Below are positions 8,884-17,218 of a stretch of 64,000 nt of DNA, piece after piece. The notes beneath the pieces were generated by a model, which was not told the DNA's origin, searched no databases, and was given only the letters and a program-made list of their open reading frames with translations. Source of the stretch: Luteimonas endophytica. GTDB taxonomy: Bacteria > Pseudomonadota > Gammaproteobacteria > Xanthomonadales > Xanthomonadaceae. Position numbers and translations under genes: made by a program. The stretch is taken from positions 19,289-83,288 of the forward strand of contig NZ_JARXRM010000026.1 in the NCBI RefSeq assembly GCF_029887875.1. The letters run 5' to 3'. The stretch's first letter is position 1. Every line of letters starts with the position of its first letter.

Positions 8884-10641
8884 ATGCGGCCGCTCGACCA
8901 TGTCGGCGTGGCCGTGGAGATCGTGCCGCGCCTGGGCGCCGGGCACCCGGATCTGGTCGCGATGGTCGGCCAGGCGGTCGGTGGTGGCGCCGCGCTGATG
9001 GTGCTGCACATCGACATCGAGCACTTCGCCTCGATCAACCAGAACATGGGGGTCGAGGTCGGCGACCAGGCGCTGCGGCTGCTGGCCGAGCGCCTGGCCG
9101 CACGCATCGGCGAACGCGGCCGGCTATGGCGCCACGGCAGCGACGAGTTCGTGGCCGCGGTGCCCTACCCGGCCGGTTCGGCGCCGCCGCGCGAACTGGC
9201 CGAGGAGCTGCTGCGCGAGGTGGAGCTGCCGCTCTCGGTGCTTCCGTACACGTTGTTCCTCAACGCCAGGATCGGCATGAGCCTGTGCCCGCTGCAGGCG
9301 GCGGAAGCGTCGCTGCTGCTGCAGCAGGCCGAGACCGCGGTGCGGCAGGCTTCGCACCACGACAGCGATCCGGTGCAGCTCTACGCGGTGCAGGCCAGCG
9401 AGAAGCTCCAGAACGAGACCATCATCGCCCGCCAGATCGTCGACGCGGCGCCCAATGGCGAGCTGCGGATGCGCTATCAGCCCAAGGTCAGCGCCCGCGA
9501 CGGCCGCGTGGTCGGCATGGAGGCGCTGCTGCGCTGGCAGTCGCCCGATCTCGGGCTGTTGCTGCCGGAGCGGTTCATGCCCACCGCGGAGCGCCTCGGC
9601 GTCATCGTGCAGATCGGCCACTGGGTACTCGATCGGGTGGTCGAGCAAGCGCGCGCATGGCGCGAACAGGGCTTCGACGACTTCTTCATCGGCGTCAACG
9701 TCTCGACCCTGCAGCTGCTCGACCCGGAATTCGTCAACCGTCTGTTGACCAGGATCGGCAATGCCGGCCTGCCGAACTCGACGATCGTGCTGGAGGCCAA
9801 CGAAAGCGCCCTGACCTACGACGTCAACGCCGTGCACGAGGCGATCAAGGCGCTCCGCCACGAGGGCGTCGGCCTCAGCCTGGACAACTTCGGCACCGGA
9901 GACTCCAGCCTCAGCGCGCTGGTGCGCTACCCGGCCGACCGCCTGAAGATCGACCGCAGCTTCATCAACAGCGCTCCGGCGGGCAGCCGCGAGACCGCGA
10001 TCGTCCGCGCCATCATCGCCATGGGCCACCAGCTCGGCATGAAGGTGATCGCGAACGGCGTGGAGACCGAGGCGCAGCTGGGTTTCCTGCGCCGCAGCGA
10101 CTGCGACGAGTTCCAGGGCTATCTGTTCGGCGAACCGATGAACGCCGATGCCGCCGGCCAGGTGCTGCGGCGGCGCTACCTGCGTCCGGAGCTGTTCGCC
10201 GCGGCCACCCCCGACCGCACCCTGCTGCTGGTCGACGACGAGGAGAACGTGCTGCGCTCGCTGGTGCGGCTGTTCCGGCGCGACGGCTACCGCATCCTCG
10301 CCGCCGGCAACGTCCGCGACGCGTTCGGCCTGCTCGCCACCAACGACGTGCAGGTGATCCTGTCCGACCAGCGCATGTCGGAGATGGACGGCACCGAATT
10401 CCTCGGCCGGGTGAAGATGCTCTACCCCGACACCATCCGCCTGGTGCTGTCCGGCTACACCGACCTGGCCACGGTCACCGATGCGATCAACCGGGGCGCG
10501 ATCTACCGGTTCCTGACCAAGCCGTGGGACGACCGGGAACTGCGCGAGCACATCCGCCAGGCCTTCGCCACCTACGGCAGCCAGCGCGCCCGCGACGGCG
10601 CGCTCAGTCCTGCGGCTGGCGGACCGGCAGCACCACCCTGA
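8884..10641 (+). CDS. Degenerate GGDEF-EAL protein with C-terminal receiver domain
   Basis: The 585-residue protein has a GGDEF-like domain (about 35-180), an EAL-like domain (about 185-435) and a CheY-like receiver domain (about 447-565), an unusual order with the receiver last. The cyclase signature is GSDEF (85-89). In the EAL domain EALLRW is kept (213-218), but DDFGTG is DNFGTG (Asn335) and the catalytic EGVET is NGVET (Asn391). Both enzymatic activities are therefore probably lost. The receiver has an intact acidic pocket (D451, D452) and acceptor Asp495 in SDQRMSEMDG. It likely acts as a phosphorylation-controlled c-di-GMP binding or adaptor protein. Its 3' end overlaps the convergent kinase gene by 38 bases. 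Confidence 0.88.
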   Translation: MRPLDHVGVAVEIVPRLGAGHPDLVAMVGQAVGGGAALMVLHIDIEHFASINQNMGVEVGDQALRLLAERLAARIGERGRLWRHGSDEFVAAVPYPAGSAPPRELAEELLREVELPLSVLPYTLFLNARIGMSLCPLQAAEASLLLQQAETAVRQASHHDSDPVQLYAVQASEKLQNETIIARQIVDAAPNGELRMRYQPKVSARDGRVVGMEALLRWQSPDLGLLLPERFMPTAERLGVIVQIGHWVLDRVVEQARAWREQGFDDFFIGVNVSTLQLLDPEFVNRLLTRIGNAGLPNSTIVLEANESALTYDVNAVHEAIKALRHEGVGLSLDNFGTGDSSLSALVRYPADRLKIDRSFINSAPAGSRETAIVRAIIAMGHQLGMKVIANGVETEAQLGFLRRSDCDEFQGYLFGEPMNADAAGQVLRRRYLRPELFAAATPDRTLLLVDDEENVLRSLVRLFRRDGYRILAAGNVRDAFGLLATNDVQVILSDQRMSEMDGTEFLGRVKMLYPDTIRLVLSGYTDLATVTDAINRGAIYRFLTKPWDDRELREHIRQAFATYGSQRARDGALSPAAGGPAAPP

Positions 10642-11806
10642 ATCGGGAGCCCTCGCCCGGGGCGCTCGCCACCTCGATGCGGCCGTGGTGCTTGGCGGCG
10701 ATGCCATAGGAGATCGAAAGGCCCAGCCCGGTGCCGGTGCCCACCGGCTTGGTGGTGAAGAACGGGTCGAAGATGCGCTGCAGCATCTCCTCGGGGATCC
10801 CGGCGCCGGTGTCCGCGATCTCGACCCAGACCTCGTCGCCCTGCTGCCCGGTGCTCACCGTGATCACGCCGCGTTCGGGGATCGCCTGGCCGGCGTTGAG
10901 CAGCAGGTTCATGAACACCTGGTTGAGCTCGGACTGGAGGCATTCGACCAGCGGCAGCTCGCCGTAGTGCTTGTCCAGGGTCGCCTTGTAGCGCAGCTCG
11001 TTCCAGACGATGTTGATGGTCGAATCGAGCCCGGCGTGCAGGTCCGCGAGCTTCCAGGAACTGTCGCGGTCGGAGCGCGAGAAGTCCTTCAGGTCGCGGA
11101 CGATGCGGGTGACCCGCTCGATGCCCTCGCGCGACTCGGTCATCAGCTGCGGCAGGTCGCGGCTGATGAAGTCGATGTCCAGGCGCTCGCGGGTCTGGTC
11201 GATCTCCGCCAGCTGCGCGTGCGGGTCCGGCGAGCGCAGCGCGCGCTCGTAGGCGTCGATCAGCGCGAACAGGCTGCTGAGATACTCCTGCAGGCTGCCC
11301 AGGTTGGAGTGCACGTAGCCGATCGGGTTGTTGATCTCGTGAGCCACGCCGGCGGCGAGCTGACCGATCGAGGCCATCTTCTCGGCCTGCAGCAGCTTTT
11401 CCTGGGCGGCGGTCAGGCGCACGTTGAGCTCGGCATGGCGGCGCAGCAGGTCCTGATCGTCGCGGACCAGCCCCGGATCCTGCAGCAGCAGCAGGTAGTG
11501 GCTGCCGCCCTCGCTGCACAGCGACAGCCGCGCGGCCAGCATGCGGCCCTCGCCGAAGGGCACGTAGTCGTTCCAGGTCCCGTCCCGATCGGCCTTGCGC
11601 AGCGCTTCGGACGGCAGCATGTCCTGCAGCGCGAGCCCGAGATCCGCGGTCCAGAGCGGATGCGCGCGGCACAGGGTCTCGGCGGCCGGGTTGGTGTACA
11701 GGCGGCTGCCATCGGACCGGCACAGCAGCACGCCTTCGCGCAGCCGGTCCAGGGCGGACGCCAGCATCGGCAGGGGGAGCGCTTCGGCGCTGGTCGGTTC
11801 GGTCAC
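10604..11806 (-). CDS. PAS sensor histidine kinase
   Basis: The 400-residue protein starts at GTG 11806. It has an N-terminal PAS-like domain (about 10-125), a coiled-coil linker, a phospho-acceptor segment [15 protein letters not shown] (His156) and a full ATPase domain ([37 protein letters not shown]). No membrane segments are seen. Kinases with the [10 protein letters not shown] box often act on receivers of the SDQRM type, so the receiver of the convergent gene at 8884 is a plausible target (inference). It lies 54 bases downstream of flgN on the same strand and could be read through from the flgM promoter. Confidence 0.9.
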   Translation of the reverse strand: MTEPTSAEALPLPMLASALDRLREGVLLCRSDGSRLYTNPAAETLCRAHPLWTADLGLALQDMLPSEALRKADRDGTWNDYVPFGEGRMLAARLSLCSEGGSHYLLLLQDPGLVRDDQDLLRRHAELNVRLTAAQEKLLQAEKMASIGQLAAGVAHEINNPIGYVHSNLGSLQEYLSSLFALIDAYERALRSPDPHAQLAEIDQTRERLDIDFISRDLPQLMTESREGIERVTRIVRDLKDFSRSDRDSSWKLADLHAGLDSTINIVWNELRYKATLDKHYGELPLVECLQSELNQVFMNLLLNAGQAIPERGVITVSTGQQGDEVWVEIADTGAGIPEEMLQRIFDPFFTTKPVGTGTGLGLSISYGIAAKHHGRIEVASAPGEGSRFRVVLPVRQPQD

Positions 11807-11860
11807 GGGGCCGGTTCGGATCTGGGTCCGGCCATTCTACGGGGCCCTGCCGGGCGCTGC

Positions 11861-12196
11861 TCAGGCCACCGCGAGCTGGCGCGTGGTGCGGACCACGTCG
11901 GCACGCCCGCGGGCGTCGTATTCGGAGCCGCTTTCGCTGCGGCCGAGATGGCGCAGGGCCCAGTTGACCTCGCGGCGCCGCCGCGCCAGCAGCGCCCCGT
12001 TGGCGCGATTCGCCTCCGCCAGTTCTGCCAGGCGCGTGGCGATCCCCTCGGCCGGATGGCTCTCGAGCGCGCGCAGCGCCGCGAGCTTGGCCTGGGTGGA
12101 GGCCATCAGCGCCTCGACATCGTGCTCGAGCAAGGCGCGCCGCTCCTCGGCCAGGGCCGCGGCCAGGCGTTCCAGGCTGGCGTCGGCGCCGGACAT
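11861..12196 (-). CDS. flgN: Flagellar hook-junction chaperone FlgN
   Basis: FlgN is the cytoplasmic chaperone that binds the hook-filament junction proteins FlgK and FlgL before export. The 111-residue product is small, helical and acidic at the N-terminal half, with heptad-like leucines (LERLAAALAEERRALL). Its ATG overlaps the flgM stop (ATGA on the minus strand), the flgMN arrangement seen in enteric bacteria. It is too short and variable for motif-based proof; position and size carry the call. Confidence 0.8.
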   Translation of the reverse strand: MSGADASLERLAAALAEERRALLEHDVEALMASTQAKLAALRALESHPAEGIATRLAELAEANRANGALLARRRREVNWALRHLGRSESGSEYDARGRADVVRTTRQLAVA

Positions 12197-12507
12197 CAGC
12201 CGTCCAGCTGCCGGTCGAGGTCGAGCATTCGCGAGGCGATCGCCTCCGGATCGATCCTGTAGCTGCCGTTCTGCAATGCTTCGCGCACCGCGTCGACGCG
12301 GCCCTGGTCGACCGCCGGACCGGTGGCGAGATCGCGTTGCAGGGCCTGCAGCCCGGCGGCTTCGCCGGTCAGCCGCAGGCTGTCGGCGGGAGGCGAGGCC
12401 TCCACCGGACGGGCGCGCTCGGCGCCGGCTCGCGCCACCTGCCCGCTGCTGGGGCCGGTGCTGCGGACCGCTGTCGGCGGCGGACCGCCCTCGATCTTCT
12501 GGCTCAT
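12196..12507 (-). CDS. flgM: Anti-sigma-28 factor FlgM
   Basis: FlgM binds sigma-28 (FliA) and is exported through the completed hook-basal body, which releases late-gene expression. The 103-residue product has a disordered, low-complexity N-terminal half and a C-terminal FliA-binding half that includes VDAVREALQNGSYRIDPEAI, the family signature around residues 70-90. A sigma-28 promoter directly upstream makes the gene autoregulated through FliA, as in other bacteria, and it overlaps flgN. Confidence 0.93.
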   Translation of the reverse strand: MSQKIEGGPPPTAVRSTGPSSGQVARAGAERARPVEASPPADSLRLTGEAAGLQALQRDLATGPAVDQGRVDAVREALQNGSYRIDPEAIASRMLDLDRQLDG

Positions 12508-12537
12508 GGTGGCGTCCTGAATGCGGGTTCGTGATGG

Positions 12538-12564
12538 ATATCGGCGCCCGGCGCGGAGACTTTA
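12538..12564 (-). promoter_or_regulatory. Sigma-28 promoter of flgM-flgN
   Basis: On the minus strand TAAAG (12564-12560) and GCCGATAT (12545-12538) are 14 bases apart. The flgM start is 30 bases after the -10 box. The site lies in the 77-base gap between flgA and flgM, so flgMN can be expressed both by read-through from the sigma-54 flgA promoter and by FliA. Confidence 0.88.
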
Positions 12565-12584
12565 GGGCGAATTCGCCCTCGCCG

Positions 12585-13262
12585 TCACCGTGCCACCACC
12601 ACCGCCCCGTCGGCCCCCACCGTGCCCTGCACCACCCGCCGCGAGGAGAGGTTCTCCACGCTGACCCGTTCGTTCTCGCCGGCATCGGCCAGCGCCCGCC
12701 CGGTCATCCGCACCTCCAGCCCGCCCGCGCCCGAGACCAGCGCCACGATGTCGCCGCGCCGGACCAGCCGCGGCGCGATCAGATCGCGCGCCGTCAGTAC
12801 GCTGCCGGCCGACAGGGCCCGGCGCGCCACCCGCCCGAGCGCCGCCGCCGGATCGGACAGCGCTGCGCCGACGATACGGGCGGCATCGCGGGTCTCCGGC
12901 GCCAGCACCTCGGGACCGATCACCTCGCCGGCGGCGACGCCGCGGCTGAGCACCAGCACGGTCTGGCTGCGGTGGATCCGGACCGGGACGTACAGGCGCC
13001 AGCCGTCGGGGCAGGACACCTCCACCGTGGTGCCGGCGCCCGGCCGCGCCTCGAGCGGGCCGGCGCAGCGCGGCATGCGCAGCGCCGGGTCCAGGGTGGC
13101 CTCGGCCTCGGCATCGCTGCCGAGCGCGGCCAGCGCCGCCTCTCGGATCGACTCCACCGGTTGGAAGCCGCCCGCCCACAGCGATGTCGGCAGCAGCGCC
13201 AGCAACATGAGCAGCAGGTGCAGGCGCTGGCGGATCGGGGTGCGGGACGGGCAAGAGCGCAT
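12585..13262 (-). CDS. flgA: Flagellar basal body P-ring formation chaperone FlgA
   Basis: FlgA is a periplasmic chaperone for assembly of the FlgI P ring. I place the start at ATG 13262 (225 residues) rather than the upstream in-frame ATG 13301, because an AGGAAG ribosome-binding sequence sits 6 bases ahead and the signal peptide (RQRLHLLLMLLALLPTSLWAGG) then begins near the N-terminus. The C-terminal SAF-like half includes SAGSVLTARDL and ends in the usual short beta strand. flgA is first in a flgA-flgM-flgN block on the minus strand, with a sigma-54 site upstream. Confidence 0.92.
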   Translation of the reverse strand: MRSCPSRTPIRQRLHLLLMLLALLPTSLWAGGFQPVESIREAALAALGSDAEAEATLDPALRMPRCAGPLEARPGAGTTVEVSCPDGWRLYVPVRIHRSQTVLVLSRGVAAGEVIGPEVLAPETRDAARIVGAALSDPAAALGRVARRALSAGSVLTARDLIAPRLVRRGDIVALVSGAGGLEVRMTGRALADAGENERVSVENLSSRRVVQGTVGADGAVVVAR

Positions 13263-13296
13263 CGGCGCTTCCTGGCGGCGGGGACGCAAGGACCCG

Positions 13297-13312
13297 TGCA
13301 AGCGCCGTGCCG
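13297..13312 (-). promoter_or_regulatory. Sigma-54 promoter of flgA
   Basis: On the minus strand the sequence reads CGGCACGGCGCTTGCA, one mismatch from TGGCACG-N4-TTGCA. It lies 35 bases ahead of the flgA ATG at 13262. It is back to back with the sigma-28 promoter of cheV, so the 94-base region carries divergent promoters for two different alternative sigma factors. Confidence 0.82.
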
Positions 13313-13322
13313 TGGCGGCCGC

Positions 13323-13349
13323 TCAAGTCCGGCCCACCGACGCCGATAC
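13323..13349 (+). promoter_or_regulatory. Sigma-28 promoter of cheV
   Basis: TCAAG (13323-13327) and GCCGATAC (13342-13349) are 14 bases apart. Only 7 bases separate the -10 box from the cheV ATG, and they contain no ribosome-binding sequence. With the usual start point 6-8 bases after the -10 box, transcription would begin at or next to the start codon, giving a leaderless or almost leaderless mRNA. Confidence 0.85.
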
Positions 13350-13356
13350 CGCGTCC

Positions 13357-14325
13357 ATGCACCAGGACCTGCTCAACCGCATCGACCAGCGGACCCGCCT
13401 GGCCGGCCACAACCGGCTGGCGCTGCTGCTGTTCCGCCTCGGCGGCCGCCAGCTTTTTGGCGTCAACGTGTTCAAGGTGCAGGAGGTGCTGCGCCGCCCG
13501 GCGCTGTTCCAGCTGCCCGGGCTGCCGGCGCAGTTCGCCGGAGTGGCCGACGTGCGCGGCCGCTCGGTGCCGGTGCTCGACCTGGGCCTGTCGATCGGCC
13601 ACCCCGAGCGCGGCCGCGACCTCGAGTCCGCGACCGGCTACCTGGTGGTCACCGAATTCAACCGCTCGGTGCAGGGCTTCCTGGTCAGCGACGTCGAACG
13701 CATCGTCAACATCGCGGTGGAGGACATCCATCCGCCGCCGGAACTCGGAGTGGAGGGCAGCTACCTCACCGCCGTGACCCGCTTCCAGGACGCGCTGATC
13801 CAGGTCCTGGACGTGGAGAGCATCCTGGCGGAGATCGCGCAGACGCGGATGGACGCGAGCCTGGCGCCGGAGATGGCCCTGCCCGCCGACGCCCCGCCGA
13901 TGCAGGTGCTGGTGGTCGACGATTCGCGGGTGGCGCGCCAGCAGATCCGCAGCGTGCTCGACCAGCTCGGGGTCGGCGCCACCCTGCTTTCGGACGGCCG
14001 CCAGGCGCTCGACCACCTGCTCCAGATCCATGCCGGCGGCGAGGATCCCTGCGATCGCTACGCCATGGTGATCTCGGACATCGAGATGCCGGCGATGGAC
14101 GGCTACACCCTGACGACGGAAATCCGTCGCCAGCCGGCGCTGGCCGGGATGTACGTGCTGCTGCACACTTCGCTCTCCGGCGTGTTCAACAATTCCATGG
14201 TCGAGCAGGTCGGCGCCAACGCCTTCGTGCCCAAGTACAGTCCCCACGACCTCGCAGAGCGCGTGCTGGCGCGGTTGCGCGAGGTCGCCGCGCGCATCCG
14301 CAGCCGCCAGGCCGCCGCGGCCTGA
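13357..14325 (+). CDS. cheV: Chemotaxis coupling protein CheV
   Basis: CheV joins a CheW-like coupling domain (about residues 20-170) to a phosphorylatable receiver domain (about 185-310) and couples receptors to CheA. The start ATG is fixed by the family-typical opening LLNRIDQRTRLAGHNRLALLLF. The receiver has the acidic pair in VVDDSR and acceptor Asp241 in ISDIEMPAMDG. The 322-residue length is normal. It lies between flgA (divergent) and flgB, the place it has in Pseudomonas-type flagellar loci, and has its own sigma-28 promoter. Confidence 0.95.
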   Translation: MHQDLLNRIDQRTRLAGHNRLALLLFRLGGRQLFGVNVFKVQEVLRRPALFQLPGLPAQFAGVADVRGRSVPVLDLGLSIGHPERGRDLESATGYLVVTEFNRSVQGFLVSDVERIVNIAVEDIHPPPELGVEGSYLTAVTRFQDALIQVLDVESILAEIAQTRMDASLAPEMALPADAPPMQVLVVDDSRVARQQIRSVLDQLGVGATLLSDGRQALDHLLQIHAGGEDPCDRYAMVISDIEMPAMDGYTLTTEIRRQPALAGMYVLLHTSLSGVFNNSMVEQVGANAFVPKYSPHDLAERVLARLREVAARIRSRQAAAA

Positions 14326-14401
14326 CCCGCCACCGGCGCCGGCACCGCGCCGGTAGCCCCGACGTCCCCGCCGAAGCGCCCCGCGGTCCCAGCCGCCTTC
14401 C

Positions 14402-14417
14402 TGGCACGGCGCTTGCA
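14402..14417 (+). promoter_or_regulatory. Sigma-54 promoter of the flgB operon
   Basis: TGGCACGGCGCTTGCA matches the consensus TGGCACG-N4-TTGCA exactly. The flgB ATG is 32 bases downstream, behind a GGAGG ribosome-binding site. It should drive flgBCDE and possibly flgF under RpoN and FleQ. Confidence 0.92.
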
Positions 14418-14449
14418 GCTTCCCCGGCACAGGTCCGCCGGAGGCTGCC

Positions 14450-14845
14450 ATGAACAATCCGATCTCTTCCTATATGGGCTTCCAGGCCGATGCCCTGCCG
14501 CTGCGCGAGCAGCGCATGAAGCTGATCGCCAGCAACCTGGCCAACGTCGACACCCCCGGCTACCGGGCCCAGGACCTCGACTTCAACGCCGCGCTGGCCG
14601 CCGCCGGCAGCGCCAGGCAGGCCGCGGGCGCGACTCGCGAAGGACACCTGGCCGGCAATGCGCTGGAGGGCCTGCTGCCGTTCCAGTTCGCACGCGAGGC
14701 CACCCAGCCCAGCCTCGACGGCAACACCGTCGACCCCGACGCCGAGCGCGCGGCCTACGGCCGCGCCGCGCTGGAATATCGCGCCTCGCTCAGCTTCCTC
14801 GAATCCAAGGTGCGCACCATGCTCACCGCCATCACCGGGCAATAA
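14450..14845 (+). CDS. flgB: Flagellar basal body proximal rod protein FlgB
   Basis: FlgB forms the proximal rod with FlgC and FlgF. The 131-residue protein carries the N-terminal rod signature LIASNLANVDTPGYRAQDLDF (split across residues 24-44) and a C-terminal amphipathic helix for coiled-coil packing in the rod core. It is exported by the flagellar type III apparatus and has no cleavable signal. It is first in the flgBCDE block, immediately behind a consensus sigma-54 promoter. Confidence 0.97.
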   Translation: MNNPISSYMGFQADALPLREQRMKLIASNLANVDTPGYRAQDLDFNAALAAAGSARQAAGATREGHLAGNALEGLLPFQFAREATQPSLDGNTVDPDAERAAYGRAALEYRASLSFLESKVRTMLTAITGQ

Positions 14846-14848
14846 GCC

Positions 14849-15256
14849 ATGAGCAACCTGCCGATCTTCGACGTCGCCGGTTCCGCGCTGCAGGCGCAGT
14901 CGGTGCGGCTCAGCACGCTGGCCAGCAACCTCGCCAACGCCGATTCGGTGTCCGGCTCCGCCGACACCGTGTACCGCCCCATCGAGCCGGTGTTCCAGGC
15001 GGTGCGCAGCGCGACCGATGCCAGCATCACCGGCGTGCAGGTGAAGGAGATCGCCGAGAGCGACGCCGCGCCGATCCAGCGCTACGAGCCCGGCCACCCG
15101 CTGGCCGACGAGCAGGGCTACGTCTACTCGCCCGACGTCGACCCGGTGGCGCAGATGGTCAACCTGATTTCCGCCTCGCGCAGCTACCAGGCCGGCGTCG
15201 AGGTCCTCAACACCGCCAAGGAACTCGCCCTGGCGACCCTGAGCATGGGCCGCTGA
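14849..15256 (+). CDS. flgC: Flagellar basal body rod protein FlgC
   Basis: FlgC is a proximal rod subunit of the periplasmic axial structure. The 135-residue product has the conserved N-terminal helix ending in LSTLASNLANADS and the C-terminal helix with MVNLISASRSYQAGVEVLNTAK, both typical of rod proteins. It follows flgB by 3 bases and the usual length is kept. Confidence 0.97.
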   Translation: MSNLPIFDVAGSALQAQSVRLSTLASNLANADSVSGSADTVYRPIEPVFQAVRSATDASITGVQVKEIAESDAAPIQRYEPGHPLADEQGYVYSPDVDPVAQMVNLISASRSYQAGVEVLNTAKELALATLSMGR

Positions 15257-15278
15257 GCCCGCACCCGGAGAACCGCCC

Positions 15279-15947
15279 GTGAGCAGCATCCCCAGCGACG
15301 TCTACGCCAGCCTCGGGCTGGCCGGCCCCGGCGCCAAGACCGACAAGAAGGACGAATCCATGGGCCAGGCCGACTTCCTGCGCCTGATGACCGAACAGCT
15401 CAAGCACCAGGATCCGCTCAAGCCGATGGAGAACAGCGCCTTCCTCGGCCAGCTGGCGCAGTTCTCCACGGTCCAGGGCATCCAGGACCTCAACACCGCC
15501 GTCGGCGGCTTCGCCTCGGCGCAGAACGCCGACCAGATCATGCGCGGCGCCACCCTGGTCGGCCGCGACGTGCTGGTGCCCTCGGGCAGCCTGGCGCTGG
15601 GCGAGGACGGCGGCGCCAACGGCGTGGTCGCCGCGCCCGGGCCCGGCACCGTGGTGTTCGAGATCGCCGATGCCAACGGCCAGCCGGTCCGGCAGATCAG
15701 CGTGCCGGCCGCGGCCGCCGGCGAGGTGGCGTTCGCCTGGGACGGCAACGACGCCGCCGGCAACCGCCTGCCGCCCGGCAAGTACGCGCTGAGCGCGAAG
15801 CACAGCGACGCCACCGGCAACGTCACCGACCTGGACAGCTACGTCCAGGCGCGCGTGGAAAGCGTCACCGTCGGTTCCGACGGGCTGTATCTCGACCTGC
15901 GCGGTCTCGGCACCGCTCCCATCGACCACGTGCTCCGCATCAGCTGA
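15279..15947 (+). CDS. flgD: Flagellar hook assembly scaffold FlgD
   Basis: FlgD caps the growing hook and helps add FlgE subunits; it is lost from the finished structure. The 222-residue protein has the N-terminal export and assembly region (ADFLRLMTEQLKHQDPLKPMEN, within residues 28-50) followed by Tudor/Ig-like beta domains with the FlgD-typical FAWDGNDAAGNRLPPGKY. It sits between flgC and flgE, as is usual, and starts at GTG. Confidence 0.96.
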   Translation: MSSIPSDVYASLGLAGPGAKTDKKDESMGQADFLRLMTEQLKHQDPLKPMENSAFLGQLAQFSTVQGIQDLNTAVGGFASAQNADQIMRGATLVGRDVLVPSGSLALGEDGGANGVVAAPGPGTVVFEIADANGQPVRQISVPAAAAGEVAFAWDGNDAAGNRLPPGKYALSAKHSDATGNVTDLDSYVQARVESVTVGSDGLYLDLRGLGTAPIDHVLRIS

Positions 15948-15978
15948 GCCCTTCCAAGCATCCACCCCGGAGTCCGTC

Positions 15979-17202
15979 ATGAGCTTCAATACCTCGCTGT
16001 CCGGAATCAACGCGGCCAACGCCGACCTCAACGTCACGTCCAACAACATCGCCAACGTCAACACCACCGGCTTCAAGGAGTCGCGCGCCGAGTTCGCCGA
16101 CCTGTTCTCCTACACCAGCTACGGCCTGGCCCGGAACGCGGTCGGCACCGGCGTGCGGGTGAGCAACGTGGCCCAGCAGTTCTCGCAGGGGAACATCGAT
16201 CCGACCGGGCGCAGCCTGGACATGGCCATCGACGGCGAGGGGTTCTTCACCCTCAGCAAGAACGGCGCGGCCCTGTACTCGCGCGCCGGCAACTTCCAGA
16301 CCGACAACCAGGGCTTCGTCACCACCCCGGACGGCGCCCGCCTGCAGGTGTTCCCGCCGCGCGCCGACGGCAACGGCTTCGACGTCGGCCGGCTCGGCGA
16401 CCTGCAGCTGCTGACCACCGACAGCCCGCCGCGCCAGACCAGCGCAGTCGACGTCATGTTCACCCTGCCCGGCAACGCCGCCACGCCGACCATCGCACCG
16501 TTCGATCCGAGCGAGCCGAACAGCTACAACGAGTCCACCGGCGGCATCAACGTGTTCGACTCGCTCGGCGTGAGCCACGTACAGACCTCCTACTTCGTCA
16601 AGACCGCCAATCCGAACGAGTGGCAGGCGTACAACTTCGTCGACGGGGTCCAGGTCGGCGCGCCGACCACGCTGCAGTTCTCCAATTCGGGCGAGCTGCT
16701 GACCCCGCCGGGCGGCTCGATCGACCTCGACCCCTACACCCCCGCCACCGGCGCCGGCGTGCTCGACCTGACCCTCAACCTGGCCGGATCGAGCCAGTAC
16801 GGCGAGACCTTCCAGCTGCGCGACACCCGCCAGGACGGCCACGCCGCGGGCAAGCTCAACGAAATCAGCGTCTCCGCCGACGGCGTGGTGTTCGCCCGCT
16901 ACTCCAACGGCGCCGATACCCCGCTGGGCCAGGTCGCGCTGACCACGTTCACCAACCCGCAGGGCCTGCAACCGCAGGGCAACAACGCCTGGGCCGAGAG
17001 CTACGGCTCAGGCACCCCGCGCACCGGTTCTCCCGACACCTCGGATTTCGGCCAGGTGCAGTCCGGCTCGCTGGAAGCCTCCACCGTCGACCTGACCGCG
17101 CAGCTGGTGAACATGATCGTGGCGCAGCGCAACTTCCAGGCCAACGCCCAGATGATCACCACCCAGGACCAGGTCACGCAGACCGTCATCAACATTCGTT
17201 GA
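15979..17202 (+). CDS. flgE: Flagellar hook protein FlgE
   Basis: FlgE builds the curved universal joint between rod and filament. The 407-residue protein has the N-terminal signature TSNNIANVNTTGFKESRAEF, a central set of hook beta domains and the C-terminal helix LVNMIVAQRNFQANAQMI. It ends the flgBCDE part of the cluster. The following gap to flgF contains a structured GTGATTGG-type repeat rather than a promoter. Confidence 0.97.
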   Translation: MSFNTSLSGINAANADLNVTSNNIANVNTTGFKESRAEFADLFSYTSYGLARNAVGTGVRVSNVAQQFSQGNIDPTGRSLDMAIDGEGFFTLSKNGAALYSRAGNFQTDNQGFVTTPDGARLQVFPPRADGNGFDVGRLGDLQLLTTDSPPRQTSAVDVMFTLPGNAATPTIAPFDPSEPNSYNESTGGINVFDSLGVSHVQTSYFVKTANPNEWQAYNFVDGVQVGAPTTLQFSNSGELLTPPGGSIDLDPYTPATGAGVLDLTLNLAGSSQYGETFQLRDTRQDGHAAGKLNEISVSADGVVFARYSNGADTPLGQVALTTFTNPQGLQPQGNNAWAESYGSGTPRTGSPDTSDFGQVQSGSLEASTVDLTAQLVNMIVAQRNFQANAQMITTQDQVTQTVINIR

Positions 17203-17218
17203 TGACGGCTCGCGGCTC

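Noticed and set aside
7614..9107. Upstream extension of the minus-strand GGDEF/EAL frame
   Set aside because: The frame stays open, but this part is antisense to the sensor kinase and GGDEF-EAL genes, has no domain similarity and ATG 7613 fits the first PAS domain.
13263..13301. Upstream in-frame start for FlgA
   Set aside because: ATG 13301 overlaps the -12 part of the sigma-54 promoter, so it would precede the transcription start; ATG 13262 has a good ribosome-binding site and puts the signal peptide at the N-terminus.
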